Below, one piece after another: positions 34,314 to 46,788 of a DNA stretch of 64,000 nucleotides. Positions within the stretch are counted from its first letter, which is position 1; each line of letters starts with the position of its first letter. Both the position numbers and the translations under genes were made by a program. Origin of the DNA: Polytrichum commune (lineage: Eukaryota; Streptophyta; Polytrichopsida; Polytrichales; Polytrichaceae); contig OX485803.1 of the NCBI GenBank assembly GCA_950295325.1, positions 24,924,001 to 24,988,000 of the forward strand, read 5' to 3'. Under the pieces are notes generated by a model. The model worked only from the letters and a program-made list of their open reading frames with translations, searched no databases and was not told the origin of the DNA.

Positions 34314-35429
34314 GCGTTCTAAGGGATGCATGAAGTAGTAGAGTAGAAGCACCCAATTCCGTCCATGACCCAATTCCAAAACCTCCTTTTGTTTTGTTCC
34401 GTACCATTCCAAAGCGGGTAACTATCATAACATCATGAACCCTAAGTCTTGGCATAGTTCTTTCTCCAAATCTTAGGTTGTATGTTTTTGGTATGGTAGA
34501 TAAGGTTAATTCGGTTAGCTTTCCTTATCAGATACTTATTTTTGGCTCCTAATCAGCAGTACAATCATTTTAAATCGGTGGGTGAATAATACGTCCTAAA
34601 CTCTGTAATATCAACCTCTATAGCATCACTCCTACTCAACTGTCCCAAAACCCTAAGGAACGGATGTTCCCAGTTCAAGTATCACTCTATAATGTCATAT
34701 TTCGCTCCCTTATATCACAAGATTTTGACGTTAATGCAAACCACCAAAGAAGACAACCCACACTCTCTCATTGTGCCACATCTCAATTGCCACCTCAATT
34801 CATCCCGGACACGTGAATTGTAGTTTGGACAAGATGCATGGCGTAGATTTGACTCGGATCTATCGCGAGATTTTTGCAGGTGTTGAGTGGTGTATCCTGT
34901 GAGGCAAGGCAAGGTAAGGTTTGATTGTGCACAAATTCCTACCCATGATGTTTGTCGTCAAATATTCATTTGGTAACTCAACTTAGGATAGGTTGCGATG
35001 GTTGTGAGAAGAATTTGATTGACTATGGGTGCCATGTGTAGGCCAATTTAGTGAGTTTCTAAGACTAAATCATCGATGTATGTTTGTTTGTTAGAGAGAG
35101 CGAGAGAGAGAGAAGTTGTGTGTGGTGTGGTAGTAGCTACGATCTTAGGTTTGGATTGCTCGCAGTTAAGGAGGTTTGATTTTTCATTCCTCTATTGTAT
35201 AATATTGTAGGTAGGATTTGGTTCTTTCATACGATGATGCGTGTCACCATACATTCACAAGGTAAGTAAAATAGGTTCTTTTAGATGTTATTTACATTCC
35301 CCAACATTGCCATTGTCATCAAAGCTATCCATGTAAGAATCGGGACAAAATATACATATGTACACTAAAGACAACATAGGTCTAGAACTAAACCCTAAAC
35401 CTAGGTTTAGATCATAGGTGTATCATAAT

Positions 35430-36440
35430 AATTAACAATGTCAAGAAGTTTGTGTTTGTTCAGAAGCACATGGCTTTCAATAGTGATGCGTAATCTAAAT
35501 GTATATGAGAAACACAAGTGTATTACTAACAACACACATGTTTCAAATATAAAATTCCATAACTCTAATCTTTATTGTTTCTTGTTTACAAATTGGATAC
35601 TAAATTCTCAATCCATGTTCAAGAACTAAAACTCTTCATCTCAAGATCTACAATACCCAACTTATCTATAATCCAAAGCTTATTTGCTCACTCTTTTACT
35701 CATTCATGCCATCACTTGTGCATCCTCTTGCATCACTCACGCCTCACATCTTGCACTCGTCTCTTTCACTCTTGCAATGTCCAAGGTACCTCAGCAATGG
35801 TCATTGGTGGTCTTCAAAGCTTCGTCAATGGTCTCCATCACACGCCAAGAGTCTTCACCTCCAAGTTCTTTCAAGTCTTCAACTCTTGCAAGCTCTAAGC
35901 TCCAAGCCTCCAATCTCCTTTAACATCAAAACACCAAAGGACCCTCTGCCTCTCATCTCCCTCTTAAATAGCACGAGAATCCTTGGTGATTTGAATTGGG
36001 AACCCTTGGTGGCTAAAGTTGACAGCCCTTCATGGCTAGGGTTGGGCACCCTTAGTAGCTCAGATTAGAAACCTCTACATGGTAATGTAGCCTCTATTTA
36101 TCTTCTATCATTATTTATTTGTATTTAACACTTCAATTATCTCTAACCTTCAACTGTAAAATATTTTTTCTAGACTTATAATATTACTTGAATCTCCACA
36201 AACTAAAAACAAATCCCTCATAAATCAATATATTTTGTAATCTAAATTTCAAATATTTTTCTTAGTTTATTTCATATACAATATTAAATGACCATCTCAA
36301 TAAAATAACACAAAACTAAGCCTATACTCAAGTTTCATATTGAGAATGATTCACATCATGAAAATGGTGTTATTGTAATACTAATATATTGTGGTGTATT
36401 TTTAATATTATAAATTTTTTAATATAGTTTTATAGTCTAT
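35430..36440 (+). repeat. ~1-kb dispersed repeat, paralogue A (LTR-like)
   Basis: Resembles 53640-54990 on the opposite strand over most of its length: ACATGGCTTTC, TTGGATACTAA, TTCATGC, TGGTCTTCAAAGC versus TGGTCTCCAAAGC, CATCACACGCCAA, and a TATA-like CTCTTAAATAGC versus CTTTTATATAGC. The short frames in it are not convincing as genes. It may be an LTR, but TG...CA ends could not be set. Confidence 0.5.
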
Positions 36441-36908
36441 CATGTATTTAAATACAATTTAAAATATTGAATACAATCAAGTACGTGAATATTGAATACA
36501 TGTATCCCATATTTGGTGGTGGCCTAGACCTATATTCATCAAGTAGGTGTAAAGGTGATTTGAAACATCTTCACTTACTCCTATAATTATAATTTCATAT
36601 AAGGTAATCATAATATCTAATAGATGCTTGACTCTCATATTAAATATTTAAGTACCCACAATAATTGATATATTATTAAATCTAAGCTCGTATATATTCA
36701 ATTTTGGTCCTATTTTAGTTTAGTACTTAGTTTTTATCATTTTACTTAATTATACATTGCATAGAAATAAGTATGTGCATTAGCAAATGTATCCTTTATA
36801 GTTTGGTGTAAAGGCATAAAGGCTGTAAGTTATCAAACTAGGTGTAAAGGTGACTTGAAGTGTCTATAGTGTTGTGGGGTTGGAAATAATAAGAGTACCT
36901 AGTGTCGG

Positions 36909-37414
36909 TTAAGGCCACTTCACACACGAGCCAAGAGCCGTGACCATGAAATTGTGAGAGCCCAAAAGAAAGTGTCCAAAGGCCATCCCAACACACCTCT
37001 AAAATCATCTAGTGTGGTCATGGACCCTCAAGTATAGTGTGAAGCCATGTGTGACCGGGCCCTCAACCAAATGCTATTTCAATGATATTCTATTCATGCA
37101 AGTCCTCACACATGATAAAATATAATAAATCAACGGTTGTGAGGGTTTGCAGTGCCATGGTCTCCTAGTTTTGTGTTAGGCTTACCTCCAAGAGGTGGTT
37201 ATTGCAAAATAGTCCAAGTGAGCATGAAACATGATTCATTCGATGCCCTGTATGAATCCATGTAGACTTTACATCCATCTTGCATTCACATACTCCGTTG
37301 TTCCCTCAAGCGTAGTGTGAAGCGAACTTGGACCGGCTTTGCCTTTTCCACCAATGAGAGTGCTTGAAGTGTAATGGTTACAGGCTCTCGGTCTCGTGTG
37401 TGAAGTGGCCCTTA
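36909..37414. mobile_element. Harbinger-like MITE, GGGCCACTTCACACACGAG family, inverted copy
   Basis: Element at 36912-37411 (500 bp) with TTA target duplications at 36909-36911 and 37412-37414. It is in the opposite orientation to the copy at 30474. The first base of the left end is mutated (AGGCCAC). Confidence 0.87.
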
Positions 37415-39570
37415 GTATACCATAATGAAATGTTCATGTACGACTCATAATATTACACAGCTCTTTGGTTGCGTTTTGTGGGACCAAGTTTCACATGAGC
37501 ATAATTCTTCTTTGAAACCATGATTCCCAATTATGGGGAGCACTCCTTCTGTAACTTTTCAATTTTATTGACAAGTATCTACAAATTATTAATTTATTTA
37601 ACCACGGCCTCTTTCTTTGAAAAGAGACTATCATGTAGTTGCTAAGTAATGTTATGAAGTACAATGATAAGAGATATATAAGTTAAAGAGAATCAAAGTC
37701 AATGATCTTGTGGTAGTGAGGTACATCATGGAAGATGTCATCCTTTGGCCAATCAATACAAAAAGAATGTCAACCACTCGGCCTTCAACATGTAAGGGAG
37801 TTCTTTTGTCACTAAAGTAGATGGGTCTTATATGGTTGCTTTTCCGTCTAGCCCACTTCTCCTAGATATGAAACATGTGATTAGTACGACATGGTTAGTA
37901 GATCTAAATCGAGGTCATAGCCCACTTTTCTCATAATTATTGGAGCTCATATGAATATCTAATTCATTATCCAAGTGAAGATTCATGTGCTCATTAAGTG
38001 ATCATATAGGTTCCCCCCCCCAACCCCAATTATTTGACTATTGAACTTAGACCGGTTATCATTTTCTGACTACACAACCCAATCTCTTTCGACAAATGTC
38101 TTTTTAGTATCCAATCTTGAAACTAGCACACCAAACCGCATACCACTCATAGGTGTCCTAATAAGAAAAGTAACCCAATAAAGTTGTCTATTTAAGAGCC
38201 CCTTCATGCACGATGAAGGAGTTCACATAGTCATCATGAACCTTCAACCCTAAATCTTAAAAGAACTCAATCAATTAGAACTCACAAAGTTTAAAGTGTT
38301 CAATCATTTAGCTTACTTTTAGCGAAGTATTTAGTTTAGCATCAAATATTGGACTAGTGGTTTTAATGAAAGGCATAAAGTACGTGGACCTTATGTGGTC
38401 ACTCTTCTTCACCGGGGCATCTTATTTTAGGCACATATGCTAAGTCATGTAATTAAGAATGGATGTCAATAGGCATGGTTTATAATGAGGTTTGAGCATG
38501 AGCATATATTAACCATCTATGTCTGCTATTGAGTACATAATTTTGCGTAGCGTTCAGCTCTCAATGTGTGAGCTCTCCAAATATAATAGTGGGATGCTCG
38601 AAAAGCTACGCAGGGAGACTTAGATTCAAATTAAGCTCCCAACATCCCATTATTGTATTTTGAGGGCCCATGTCGTTGAGTAATGTTATATAGAATTAGG
38701 AGTGTAGTCTATATGTTGATTGTTTAAAGCGAATAGCTTGTATAATTTTTGCATCTGCACTTCAATCTAGACTTTGAAGCAACAATCTTTGTGAGGCACA
38801 ATGGCTAATTGAAATGGACAATTCCCTGAGTTGATACAATGCCAAAACTTGTCCATGGAATTGGCAGTGTGCACTATAGAACTACATACGATATTATACC
38901 CAAAATATTGGGAACTCCATTGGGAATTGAGGGAACCCTTTGGGAACCTTCAAAATCTCACACAAATGCTCTCATACAATGGGATGAACAATCAACCCCT
39001 TCATCTTGCAAACATTGCAAACCCCTTCATCCATCAATTTTTTTTTTTGGGTTGCCCAAGTAGTTTCATAGACTGTAGGATGGGGCTTTGTGAATGGATT
39101 ACTTGGATGTGGTTTGCCCCACAGCCACACACCCTCCATTCATATTGCATCGGTGACATGGGTCCATCATGTCCAAAATTAGAATACCTACAAACCTCCT
39201 CCCCTCCCTCTTGCGGCATGTGACTCTTTTGTTTATTATGTAACATTACCTCTAGAGCCCACCTACCAGAAAATAATAGACACTACACCCAACCTTGTAT
39301 CAAGAAGATTCTTAAACACATGATAGGGTTGACGGACTCATAATGACATTGTCGAGGATATTTTATTTATTTATTTATTATTATTATTTTGGTTTGCCTC
39401 TTTCTATGACCACCATCATATGAGTCGTAGGCAATTGTCTTGCTTTTGTGGAAGAAATTCACAAATATACTAAATCTACATATCTTCCAATGATGTAAGA
39501 CAACGTGTTTAGTAATGTAGGACAATTGCATGGGACTTATGACTAGAATAAATCTTGTCCATTCCCATCA
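37415..39570. other. Repeat-derived AT-rich spacer
   Basis: 37460-37550 and 37965-38165 match parts of 23530-24720. A C run lies at about 38013. The frames at 38831-39223 give long peptides in two overlapping phases, with no recognised domain, so I do not call a gene. Confidence 0.4.
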
Positions 39571-39571
39571 T

Positions 39572-39707
39572 CCGTCGCAACTTGTGACGAGAAAACGCAT
39601 AAATAGAGCTTTTTGGTTCCCAATTGTTCAACGACTGCAACCGTAACTGTTTGATTGCCAACTGGAATGATTTATTTATGAATTTTTCTCATCACAAGTC
39701 GCGATGG
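39572..39707. mobile_element. Small foldback MITE-like element
   Basis: CCGTCGCAACTTGTGACGAG...GCATAAATA at 39572 is complementary to TTATTTATG...CTCATCACAAGTCGCGATGG at 39672-39707. The arms are about 36 bp with about five mismatches. Target duplication not seen. Confidence 0.5.
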
Positions 39708-40464
39708 CCAAATCGTAATGGTGGGTTGTTAAGAACATGGTTTTTGTCGAGTGTGTCCTTGAAATGCTTACCTTGAGTATCGAGTTCTTCAAATTACGTG
39801 ATGTTTTCTCTTACAAAAAATCTCCGAAAACGATCCTCTCTCAAGTATCATCATGTTGTACTTGTGAAGATGGTTCACATTTGGAACTCCGTTCACGTGG
39901 GAGTTGAAATGCTTCAACGCTTCAAGGTCCACGTTGTTGACCCATGGAAAGGCAACCCCGCCCCCCACCCCCCCCATCCACCATCGAATAAAAGGCACAA
40001 TCTCTCTCTCTTGCTCTCTCTCTCTCTCTTCCTTACAATGTACCTACTCGTGTACGACGTGTGATTCGATGTTTCTCAACAACAAGCGCGATAAGTTAAT
40101 TGGGAGCTCAAAAATTGGGTTCCATTCTCCATCTCCAAACACGTTGTCATTTGGACGCTACTCGTTCTAGAAGCCGTACTACCCTCCATGTCCCCGCTTC
40201 TTTAATACGCCCTTCACTTTAATTTCCCAGTGGGACCCTCGGACTCGCTTTTATTGTATGTAGAGGCACTTTAACCCCTAAACCCCTAAGTACCATTCTT
40301 CTCAAAACCAGTCTCAAATGATTGTTTCTAAGAAAGATTATTTAGGACTCAATCTATAGGTGTTTTTGAGCATCCAATTGTATGGTTATGATATCCGTTT
40401 GTATATAAGTTATACAAAACAAAAAAAAACAAAAAAGAAGAAGAAGAAGAAGTCCACGTGGATC

Positions 40465-42581
40465 TAAGGGCCACTTCACACACGAGATAGAGAGCCCGTG
40501 ACCAGTACACTTCAAGCACTCTCATTGGTGGAAAAGGTGGAGTGTGAGCCCAATTTGGTGCCCACATGTGTCCTTAATCTCAAAAAACTAATAGAACCTA
40601 GACTTTGACATTGTTCAAACATTCAAAAAGATAAAAAGAGTGGAACTTTAGCGTTGGAATTTAGATTGGATTGAACATTTGAATAGGAGTTGTTTAGGAC
40701 TTTTATCTTGAGGCATGTATTTTGGAATTAATTTATGGGACAGATAGCATTGAGTGAGAAGATTTACGACTTGAGCTTTGGTTAAATGACGGGTTAAGGC
40801 TTAGGCTAAGTTATTGTTTGTTCTAAGGCCGGGGGTAGTGGGAATTGCAAGCGTGGTTGCTTTCTGGTTTAAGTTGAGGAGTGTTCGAATTAGGAAGGGG
40901 GGGTCTCCTTCCCGAGCGGATGAGGTGCACAATTGTCGGATCCAGGGGAGGCCGTAAGTGGCTAGCCCAGAGAACTCACTCTCTCTCACGGCAGCGGCGG
41001 CAACCTCCAGAAGGGCGGAGCCCTGCCAGTCTTTGATTTCGCAAGAATGTGACAACATGCGGCAGTTTGGAATTAGGAAGAGGAGAGGACATGAAGCAGC
41101 CGCAAGGGGGAGGCAGCTCGAAGGAGTGTGAAAACACACGAGCCTCAAGAGATTGAGGATTCCAGTGGGTGGGAAGATGACAGGCCGAGCTGTGAATTTC
41201 AACCAGCAAGGAGAAGGAAAAAATTCGGTGTGGACTTGGCAAGAGCTAGGCTCAGCCGACCCAGGAGTCACTAGCGAACCATCAGAAAACTAAGGCAGGA
41301 GAAGCTTTGTAGACTGCTACACCGAACTGGGTAGGACAACTGCCAAGAATTGCCACATTACGACAGAAACTGATGCGAGTAGCTGGGGCAGATTGAAATG
41401 TGGGTGACTTGATCAATTCTGGTGGCAGAAGGGTGGATGAAGGAAGTATCCAGGGAGGAGTGGTAGAATCTTTTGTTTCAGGTGAATTGTGAGGCCAGCC
41501 TTGAAGGCTGAATCGGGAGTGAGCTGCTGGAATGGTGGCGGCCATTTTGTGCCAGGAGGTTGCTGGTAAGAGGGCGATGTGTTCACGGTGGACTAAGAAG
41601 CTTGCCTCGGTGACAGGAATAGAGTAGGCCTGGGTGAGAGGGGTTGGTTGAGGAAGCCACAACCGCAGCCAGGGGCCAGGCCAACAGACTGAGGTCGGAG
41701 ACCAGTGGTGCGGTGTTAAGCTCACGGCTGCCCATAAGGTGAATTGGCCCAGGAGCTAAGGAGGGGCAACCTCAGAGACTTAATGAGGGTTGATTTATTA
41801 GTTTAGGTGAGGTGATGAAGCAAGGGTGTTGATGGTTGTGGGCAGCCATAGGTACACTGGAGGGCCCATGACCATTAGCATTTAGTGGAAATTAGCGGGT
41901 TAGTGAGAGTTATGAATAGGGCTTAAGGAATCAATGGGGAATTGGGGTTGTCATGACCATGAGACCCCACAATATTTCTTAATACTTCAACTTCATGCCA
42001 TTTGAATAAAAGTTGTGAGTTCATGATTATGCCATGGGATTGACTAGCGACTTATGCCAAGGGTTGAGTGACATTCATTGATTGCATGTGGGCCCTAGGC
42101 TCTCACCCGGATTACAACGCTCAAGGGTGGGGGTTTAAGGCTGACATGGAGCCGGTCCAAGTTCGTTTCACACTATGCTTGAGGGACCAACGGAGTATGT
42201 GAATGCAAGATGGATGTAAAGTCTGCATGGATTCCTACATGGCATCAAATGGACCATGTTTCATGGTCACTTGGACTATTTTCAAAAACCACCTCTTGGA
42301 GGGAGGCCTAACACAAAACCAAGAGACCATGGCACTCCAAACACTCACAACTACTGATTTATTCTATTTTATCATGTGTGAGGACCCGCTTGAATACACG
42401 TTCATTGAACTAGCATTTAGTTGAGGGCCCAGTCACATATGACTTCACACTACACTTGAGGATCCGTGACCACACTACATGATTTTGGAGGTGTGTTGGG
42501 AGGACGGCCTTCGGACACTTTCTTTGGGGCTCTCACAATTTCATGGACACGGCTCTTGGCTCGTGTGTGAAGTGGCCCTAA
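40465..42581. mobile_element. Harbinger-like MITE split by a 1.6-kb insertion
   Basis: MITE of the GGGCCACTTCACACACGAG family, left part 40468-40542 and right part 42152-42578, with TAA target duplications at 40465-40467 and 42579-42581. Removing the insertion and one TGGAG restores the family order (AAAGGTGGAG followed by CCGGTCCAAG) and a length near 502 bp. Confidence 0.88.
40538..42151. mobile_element. Probable solo LTR (1604 bp) nested in the MITE
   Basis: Insertion at 40543-42146 starting TGTGAGCC and ending GGCTGACA (TG...CA), flanked by the exact 5-bp duplication TGGAG (40538-40542 and 42147-42151). These are the marks of LTR-retroelement integration. I see no internal LTR repeat, primer-binding site or gag-pol frame, so a solo LTR fits best. 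A GC-richer part (about 40800-41730) gives two minus-strand open frames (156 and 147 codons) without recognisable domains; I treat them as LTR sequence. Confidence 0.75.
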
Positions 42582-42842
42582 GACGTTAGAGTTACTTCCA
42601 GATTGGTTGGTGAGTTGGATTTCAAGTCCATTCTCAACAATTGAGCTGTGGAAGTTTCCCAAAATTTGTTACTCTAACAATACAATAAACCAACAATAAT
42701 AATAACCCAATAAATCCACATGCGGGACCATGGCAACCGTGGCCGAGGCCCACAAAGGCTATACACTTATGACGAGAAGTTTGGGGAGGACACACAAAGG
42801 ACACATGATGAGAAAAGGTTGTCTGCAAAGTGAAAGCATGTT

Positions 42843-43055
42843 TTGTTCATATGCAATTGGAAACCAAAAAGACACAAGAAAGTCAAGAAGACGGTATGGA
42901 TATGGTGCCAAGAATGTTATGAGGAGCACAACATCCCCATCCCCAACTTAATTAGTACCAAAACACAAGCTCTCCGTGTTCAAAGTGAACTTAACAACTT
43001 TGACAATAATCAATGTCATTCATGTACACATCCAAAAGACAATCACACCTTTTAG
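42843..43055 (+). CDS. Unrecognised ORF with two Cys pairs
   Basis: A 70-codon frame. KKTVWIWCQECYEEHNIPIP has a CxxC, and about 35 residues later NNQCHSCTHPKDNHTF has another CxxC, which could hold zinc. A decayed copy of the same stretch follows about 300 bp on (VWIWCHEFNEH at about 43190, then stops). Probably part of a transposon-borne or captured coding sequence. Family not recognised. Confidence 0.3.
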   Translation: MFICNWKPKRHKKVKKTVWIWCQECYEEHNIPIPNLISTKTQALRVQSELNNFDNNQCHSCTHPKDNHTF

Positions 43056-43375
43056 GTCATGCCCACGAGCATACCCCAACGGCAACCCCAATACCTTTCT
43101 GATTTGATGCCTTTTTTTTTGGGGGGGGGGGGGGGGGGGGGCACCAACTCGGGTAAGGCCGTCAAGAAAAATCAAAGCCCATGTGTTTCCCGTATGGATA
43201 TGGTGTCACGAATTTAATGAGCACTAAGGTACTCGTATTAGTTAACTAGTACCGAACCGAACATGGCATATACACATTTTAAAATACCATCGTACGTTAG
43301 ATCATCATACCTACAAGCGTACCCAAATGCCAACCCCCATTCATAAAATTCTAACATTCAAAGCCTATGTGTGCT
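42890..43375 (+). repeat. Diverged direct repeat separated by a 21-bp G run
   Basis: 42890-43112 and 43188-43375 share GTATGGATATGGTG(C/T)CA, TTAGTTAACTAGTACC versus TTAATTAGTACC, and AGC(A/G)TACCC(C/A)AA.GGCAACCCC-like words. A T run and a 21-base G homopolymer (43121-43141) lie between them. Confidence 0.5.
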
Positions 43376-43399
43376 CAATGTAGTCACCGATAGAATCCC

Positions 43400-44600
43400 A
43401 ATGGCTAGACTCCTTTGATCTTTCACACAAACCACTCACCCTTCGACATCCGCATGGCTCTACATATTTGGAACGTGCCCCGAGATGAGTGGACAAAATT
43501 GAACGTGCCTCTCCATGTTTTTATTCACTCGTGACTATAACCTCATTCCGTACTTGAAATATAATTGCGGTAAGAACAAAGAGAATGGCGTGAAGAACAC
43601 ATCAACACTCATGTGACCTCATGGTGACTCTTTAAATGTTGTGATTTCAAATAGATGCCATTGGGGTTGAGTGGGGGGGGGGGGGGCGGTAAAGCTTTGC
43701 TTGACGTGAAACATTTGGCTTCAATTTGTTATTTGGAATAGGTGGGTGTCTAGCTTGCTCCCAACGGGATATCATAAAGAGCCTCCATAATGATTAGTGA
43801 GGTGGGAATCATTGGCTAGGGAATAAATATATAAGGAGCATAATACGTTGCCACCTATTAGAAAGTACATAGTTTTAAAACCTTGTATATATAATAATGG
43901 GGGCAAACAATGGCGTTGATGAGGATCACCCATCATCCAAGCCATCTATGACACGTCTCACAGTCCATTATACATGAGTTGATCTTATTTCGAATGGACC
44001 ATGCCATCCATGAGCTTCACATTTGGTATCTCGCCTCCAAGTTGGTCGGATTAGCTCTAGCCACCCATTGGGCATGCTTGGTGGGCGCACCCTAAGAAAG
44101 CCCCAAAATCATATGATACCCAGTGAGAAAATTTCCGCGTGACCATGGGCATGCCCTCAATGGTGCATCCCAACATCTATTTGAGATAAGTCAGTTGCTC
44201 TAAGATACATATAACATGAACCAACACGGAATTTGAAACCAATGCTAAGGTTTTACAATGCTAAAACAACCACTTTAAGCATTGCGCATCAACATTACCA
44301 TTAGCTTATGTATGTGTGTGTGGGTGTGTAATCTTAGTAGCAATTGAGAGGGGATTTCAACACACCAAAGTATGTCTCTTTGAAAATTCCATGTGCAAAA
44401 GTATAAGTGTGCAATGACATGAATGTATTGGTAGAGGACTCAACAGCAACACATGGGTCTAGTGGAGCTTTGAAACTTGTTGTAACATTGTATTAGACGA
44501 GAAGGAGTTCCCCCTCTCGGGAAGTATTATAGTGCTTGCACCGGAAACCCTTGTCTAGCTTGGGTTGACCCTACCCCTACTCTTGTTTATAGTAATAGTG
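43400..44600. other. Intergenic, no gene seen
   Basis: Contains a G run of about 14 at 43673 and a TG-rich stretch near 44308. No recognised element or gene. Confidence 0.5.
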
Positions 44601-44604
44601 CATG

Positions 44605-45300
44605 GCTACTATCTACCGGCCAATGATCGGGGAGAACCGGCGGTTAGTTATAGATGAACCGGTTGAGTTTAAGAAATAACCGGTTGAAGTTCAAGACTGC
44701 ACGAAAATTATTGATCATTTTAGAGGAATTTATAGAATATATCCTAATTTAGTAAAGGAAAACCGGAGGATGTCAACATGTAACCAGTTGGACTTGCAAA
44801 CATTAGGATCTCAACCGATTATGTCCAAAAATCTCCCCCATCACTGCTTTTGGCAACGTCACTCTCTACTTATTGCACTAAATATACCAATTAGGGAGTG
44901 TGGGAAATCAATGAGGTGATACTAAATTTCTTTACGCTATGGATTAGTGCCACTAAGAAGCATTGTTCACCTCGGCACTTGACGTTATTCATTTCAAGTA
45001 CCAAACACTTGACATGAGAATACCAACACTTGGCATTATTCATTAACGAGCATGTGGCATGGACTATTCACTAACAATGCTCGGGAAGTTTTTGGGCATA
45101 GGCGGTCAAGATCCTAGTGATTCTAAATCCAACCAGTTACATGTTGACATCTTCCGGTTTTTCTTTCTTCATCTGAGGTGTATTATATAGATTCCTCTAA
45201 AATGATCGGTTATTCTCTTGAAGTCTCCAACTTCAACCGGTTATTTCTCAAACTCAACCGGATCATGTGTAACTAACCGCTGGTTCTTCCCGGACATAGT
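44605..45300. repeat. Inverted pair of a ~190-bp CCGGTT-rich repeat
   Basis: The arm at about 44605-44828 (GAACCGGCGGTTAGTTA, GAACCGGTTGAGTTTAAGAA, AACCGGTTGAAGTT) is complementary to about 45110-45300. A third copy, in the orientation of the right arm, is at about 60330-60520. It could be a long-terminal-inverted-repeat element or two opposite insertions of one short repeat; the lone third copy favours the latter. Confidence 0.6.
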
Positions 45301-45506
45301 TCACTAACAAGCATGTGGCACGCACTAATCACAAGGACGCATTGATCTCATTGAAATCTATGGTATGAGCATATGATTCACCATTGTTACAAATTTAGTG
45401 TCACTTAGTAGAAACTTCAATCCTCAATAACTTTGAGGTTAAGCTAGATTGTGCGTTTGACTTGAATTAGTATCACCCTCACTAATTGGTATATTTAGTG
45501 TAGTCA
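44872..45506. mobile_element. MITE, ACTACACTAAATATACC variant, with inserted repeat
   Basis: The left end CACTAAATATACCAATTAG with GAGGTGATACTAA is complementary to the right end TTAGTATCACCCTCACTAATT...GGTATATTTAGTGTAGT. The element encloses the right arm of the CCGGTT repeat, which may have inserted into it. Related to copies at 7200 and 46789 by the ACTACACTAAATAT end. Confidence 0.5.
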
Positions 45507-46205
45507 CGTATTACATTGTTTATGATATTTAATGTCACATGTGTAATAGTGTCACTGACCCTATTTTGAGGCATATGCTAGGTTACATTGATAATTAACG
45601 ACTTCATCCTAATTGTTACCTCATGACACTTGGCATTGAAGTGCACTTACTAATATCTTGGCATGAACATGTTCGATAGTGTTATGAGGTGCATACCTAT
45701 GTTACATAATGGTCTACAAGTTGACTAGAGTGTACACAAATGACACTTGCTATTAGTATGCTAAAAATGTCTTCTTCTTACATACTAAAATGCAAGACTA
45801 TCATCTAACATATCCCAGTGTGCTACTCTAAATGTCAAAATGTGGGTACTTTTCCACTTAAAGAAGTTACTTATGTTGATGAATGGAATCATATTGGCAA
45901 TTAACAAGCATGACACTTTGAGATCTCTAGGCACTAGTGTAGGTCCTTCACAAATAGTGTACATGACACTAAATACATAGATTTGATTGGTATGTGGTTC
46001 GTTGAGCATCAAAGAGTAAACACCATAAAGATACTTGCTCAAAAGAGATTGGACTATGTCTTCAAATATTAATAATTACGCTACACTCAATAGTGAACAC
46101 AATCGGTTATGAACGCCTCTAGTCTACTTAACCTCAAAGGCTTTGGAGCTTCTACTTTTGTTACAACAGTCAAAAAGTTGGCTATATGATTGCAAATAAT
46201 AGATA

Positions 46206-46522
46206 TAAGGTAGAGGGGCCCTTTCCCGCTCGAATTTCATATTGGCATGTTCATTGGGGAGTTATAAAGGGGGAATCAATCTTGGAAGATGTGCAAAGTA
46301 CATTGGAAATTGGACCAATTGGAATAATTAATTTTGGATTAATATTGAATTAGTTATGAATTTTGGAAGGAGAACTCATAGGGGTACCCAAAACCACTCA
46401 CCCCAAAAATGTACACCATGATTACATAGAAATTTGAGGTTGGAAGCTATAATGTACCTCTTGTTTGGATAGGTCTAGTGAGCGGTTTAAGGACCCGAGC
46501 GGGAAAGGGCCCCTCTACCTTA
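46206..46522. mobile_element. MITE with perfect 27-bp ends (317 bp)
   Basis: Ends begin TAAGGTAGAGGGGCCCTTTC and are exact complements for 27 bp. No target duplication is obvious, so the superfamily is not assigned. Non-coding AT-rich interior. Confidence 0.75.
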
Positions 46523-46576
46523 GTGTACATCTTTCAAAAAATATGTAAATTTGGTATTGCATCATGTTCAACCATT

Positions 46577-46788
46577 CTACATTGATTATCCCAATTAGTG
46601 CTTGTTATTATTTGGAGTTACAGAATGCTATAGCTATTTATTGAGAATTTATATTTTATCAAGAAAAGTCATTTATGTTCTATGTTGTCTAAACAACCTA
46701 TTGGACTTTCATTAGTAAAAATTGAATTCCCAAGTAAGATGTTATTGCACTACGTAACTCCGAATAGTAACACACACTAATTGGGACT
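46577..46788. mobile_element. Truncated MITE, ACTACACTGATTATCCCAAT family, copy 2
   Basis: Matches 15408-15636 along its length (GGAGTTA, GAGAAT, GTCATTTATG, AAACAACCTATTG, TAACTCCGAATAGT). The right end stops at CTAATTGGG, where the next element's ACTACACC begins, so the last 14 bp have been lost or overwritten. Confidence 0.7.

Noticed and set aside
38831-39223. 130-codon plus-strand frame as a gene
   Set aside because: Two overlapping phases are equally open, neither with a recognised domain; insufficient support.
40801-41725. Two minus-strand frames (156 and 147 codons) as genes
   Set aside because: They fall inside the 1604-bp TG...CA insertion, lack known domains, and reflect its higher GC content.
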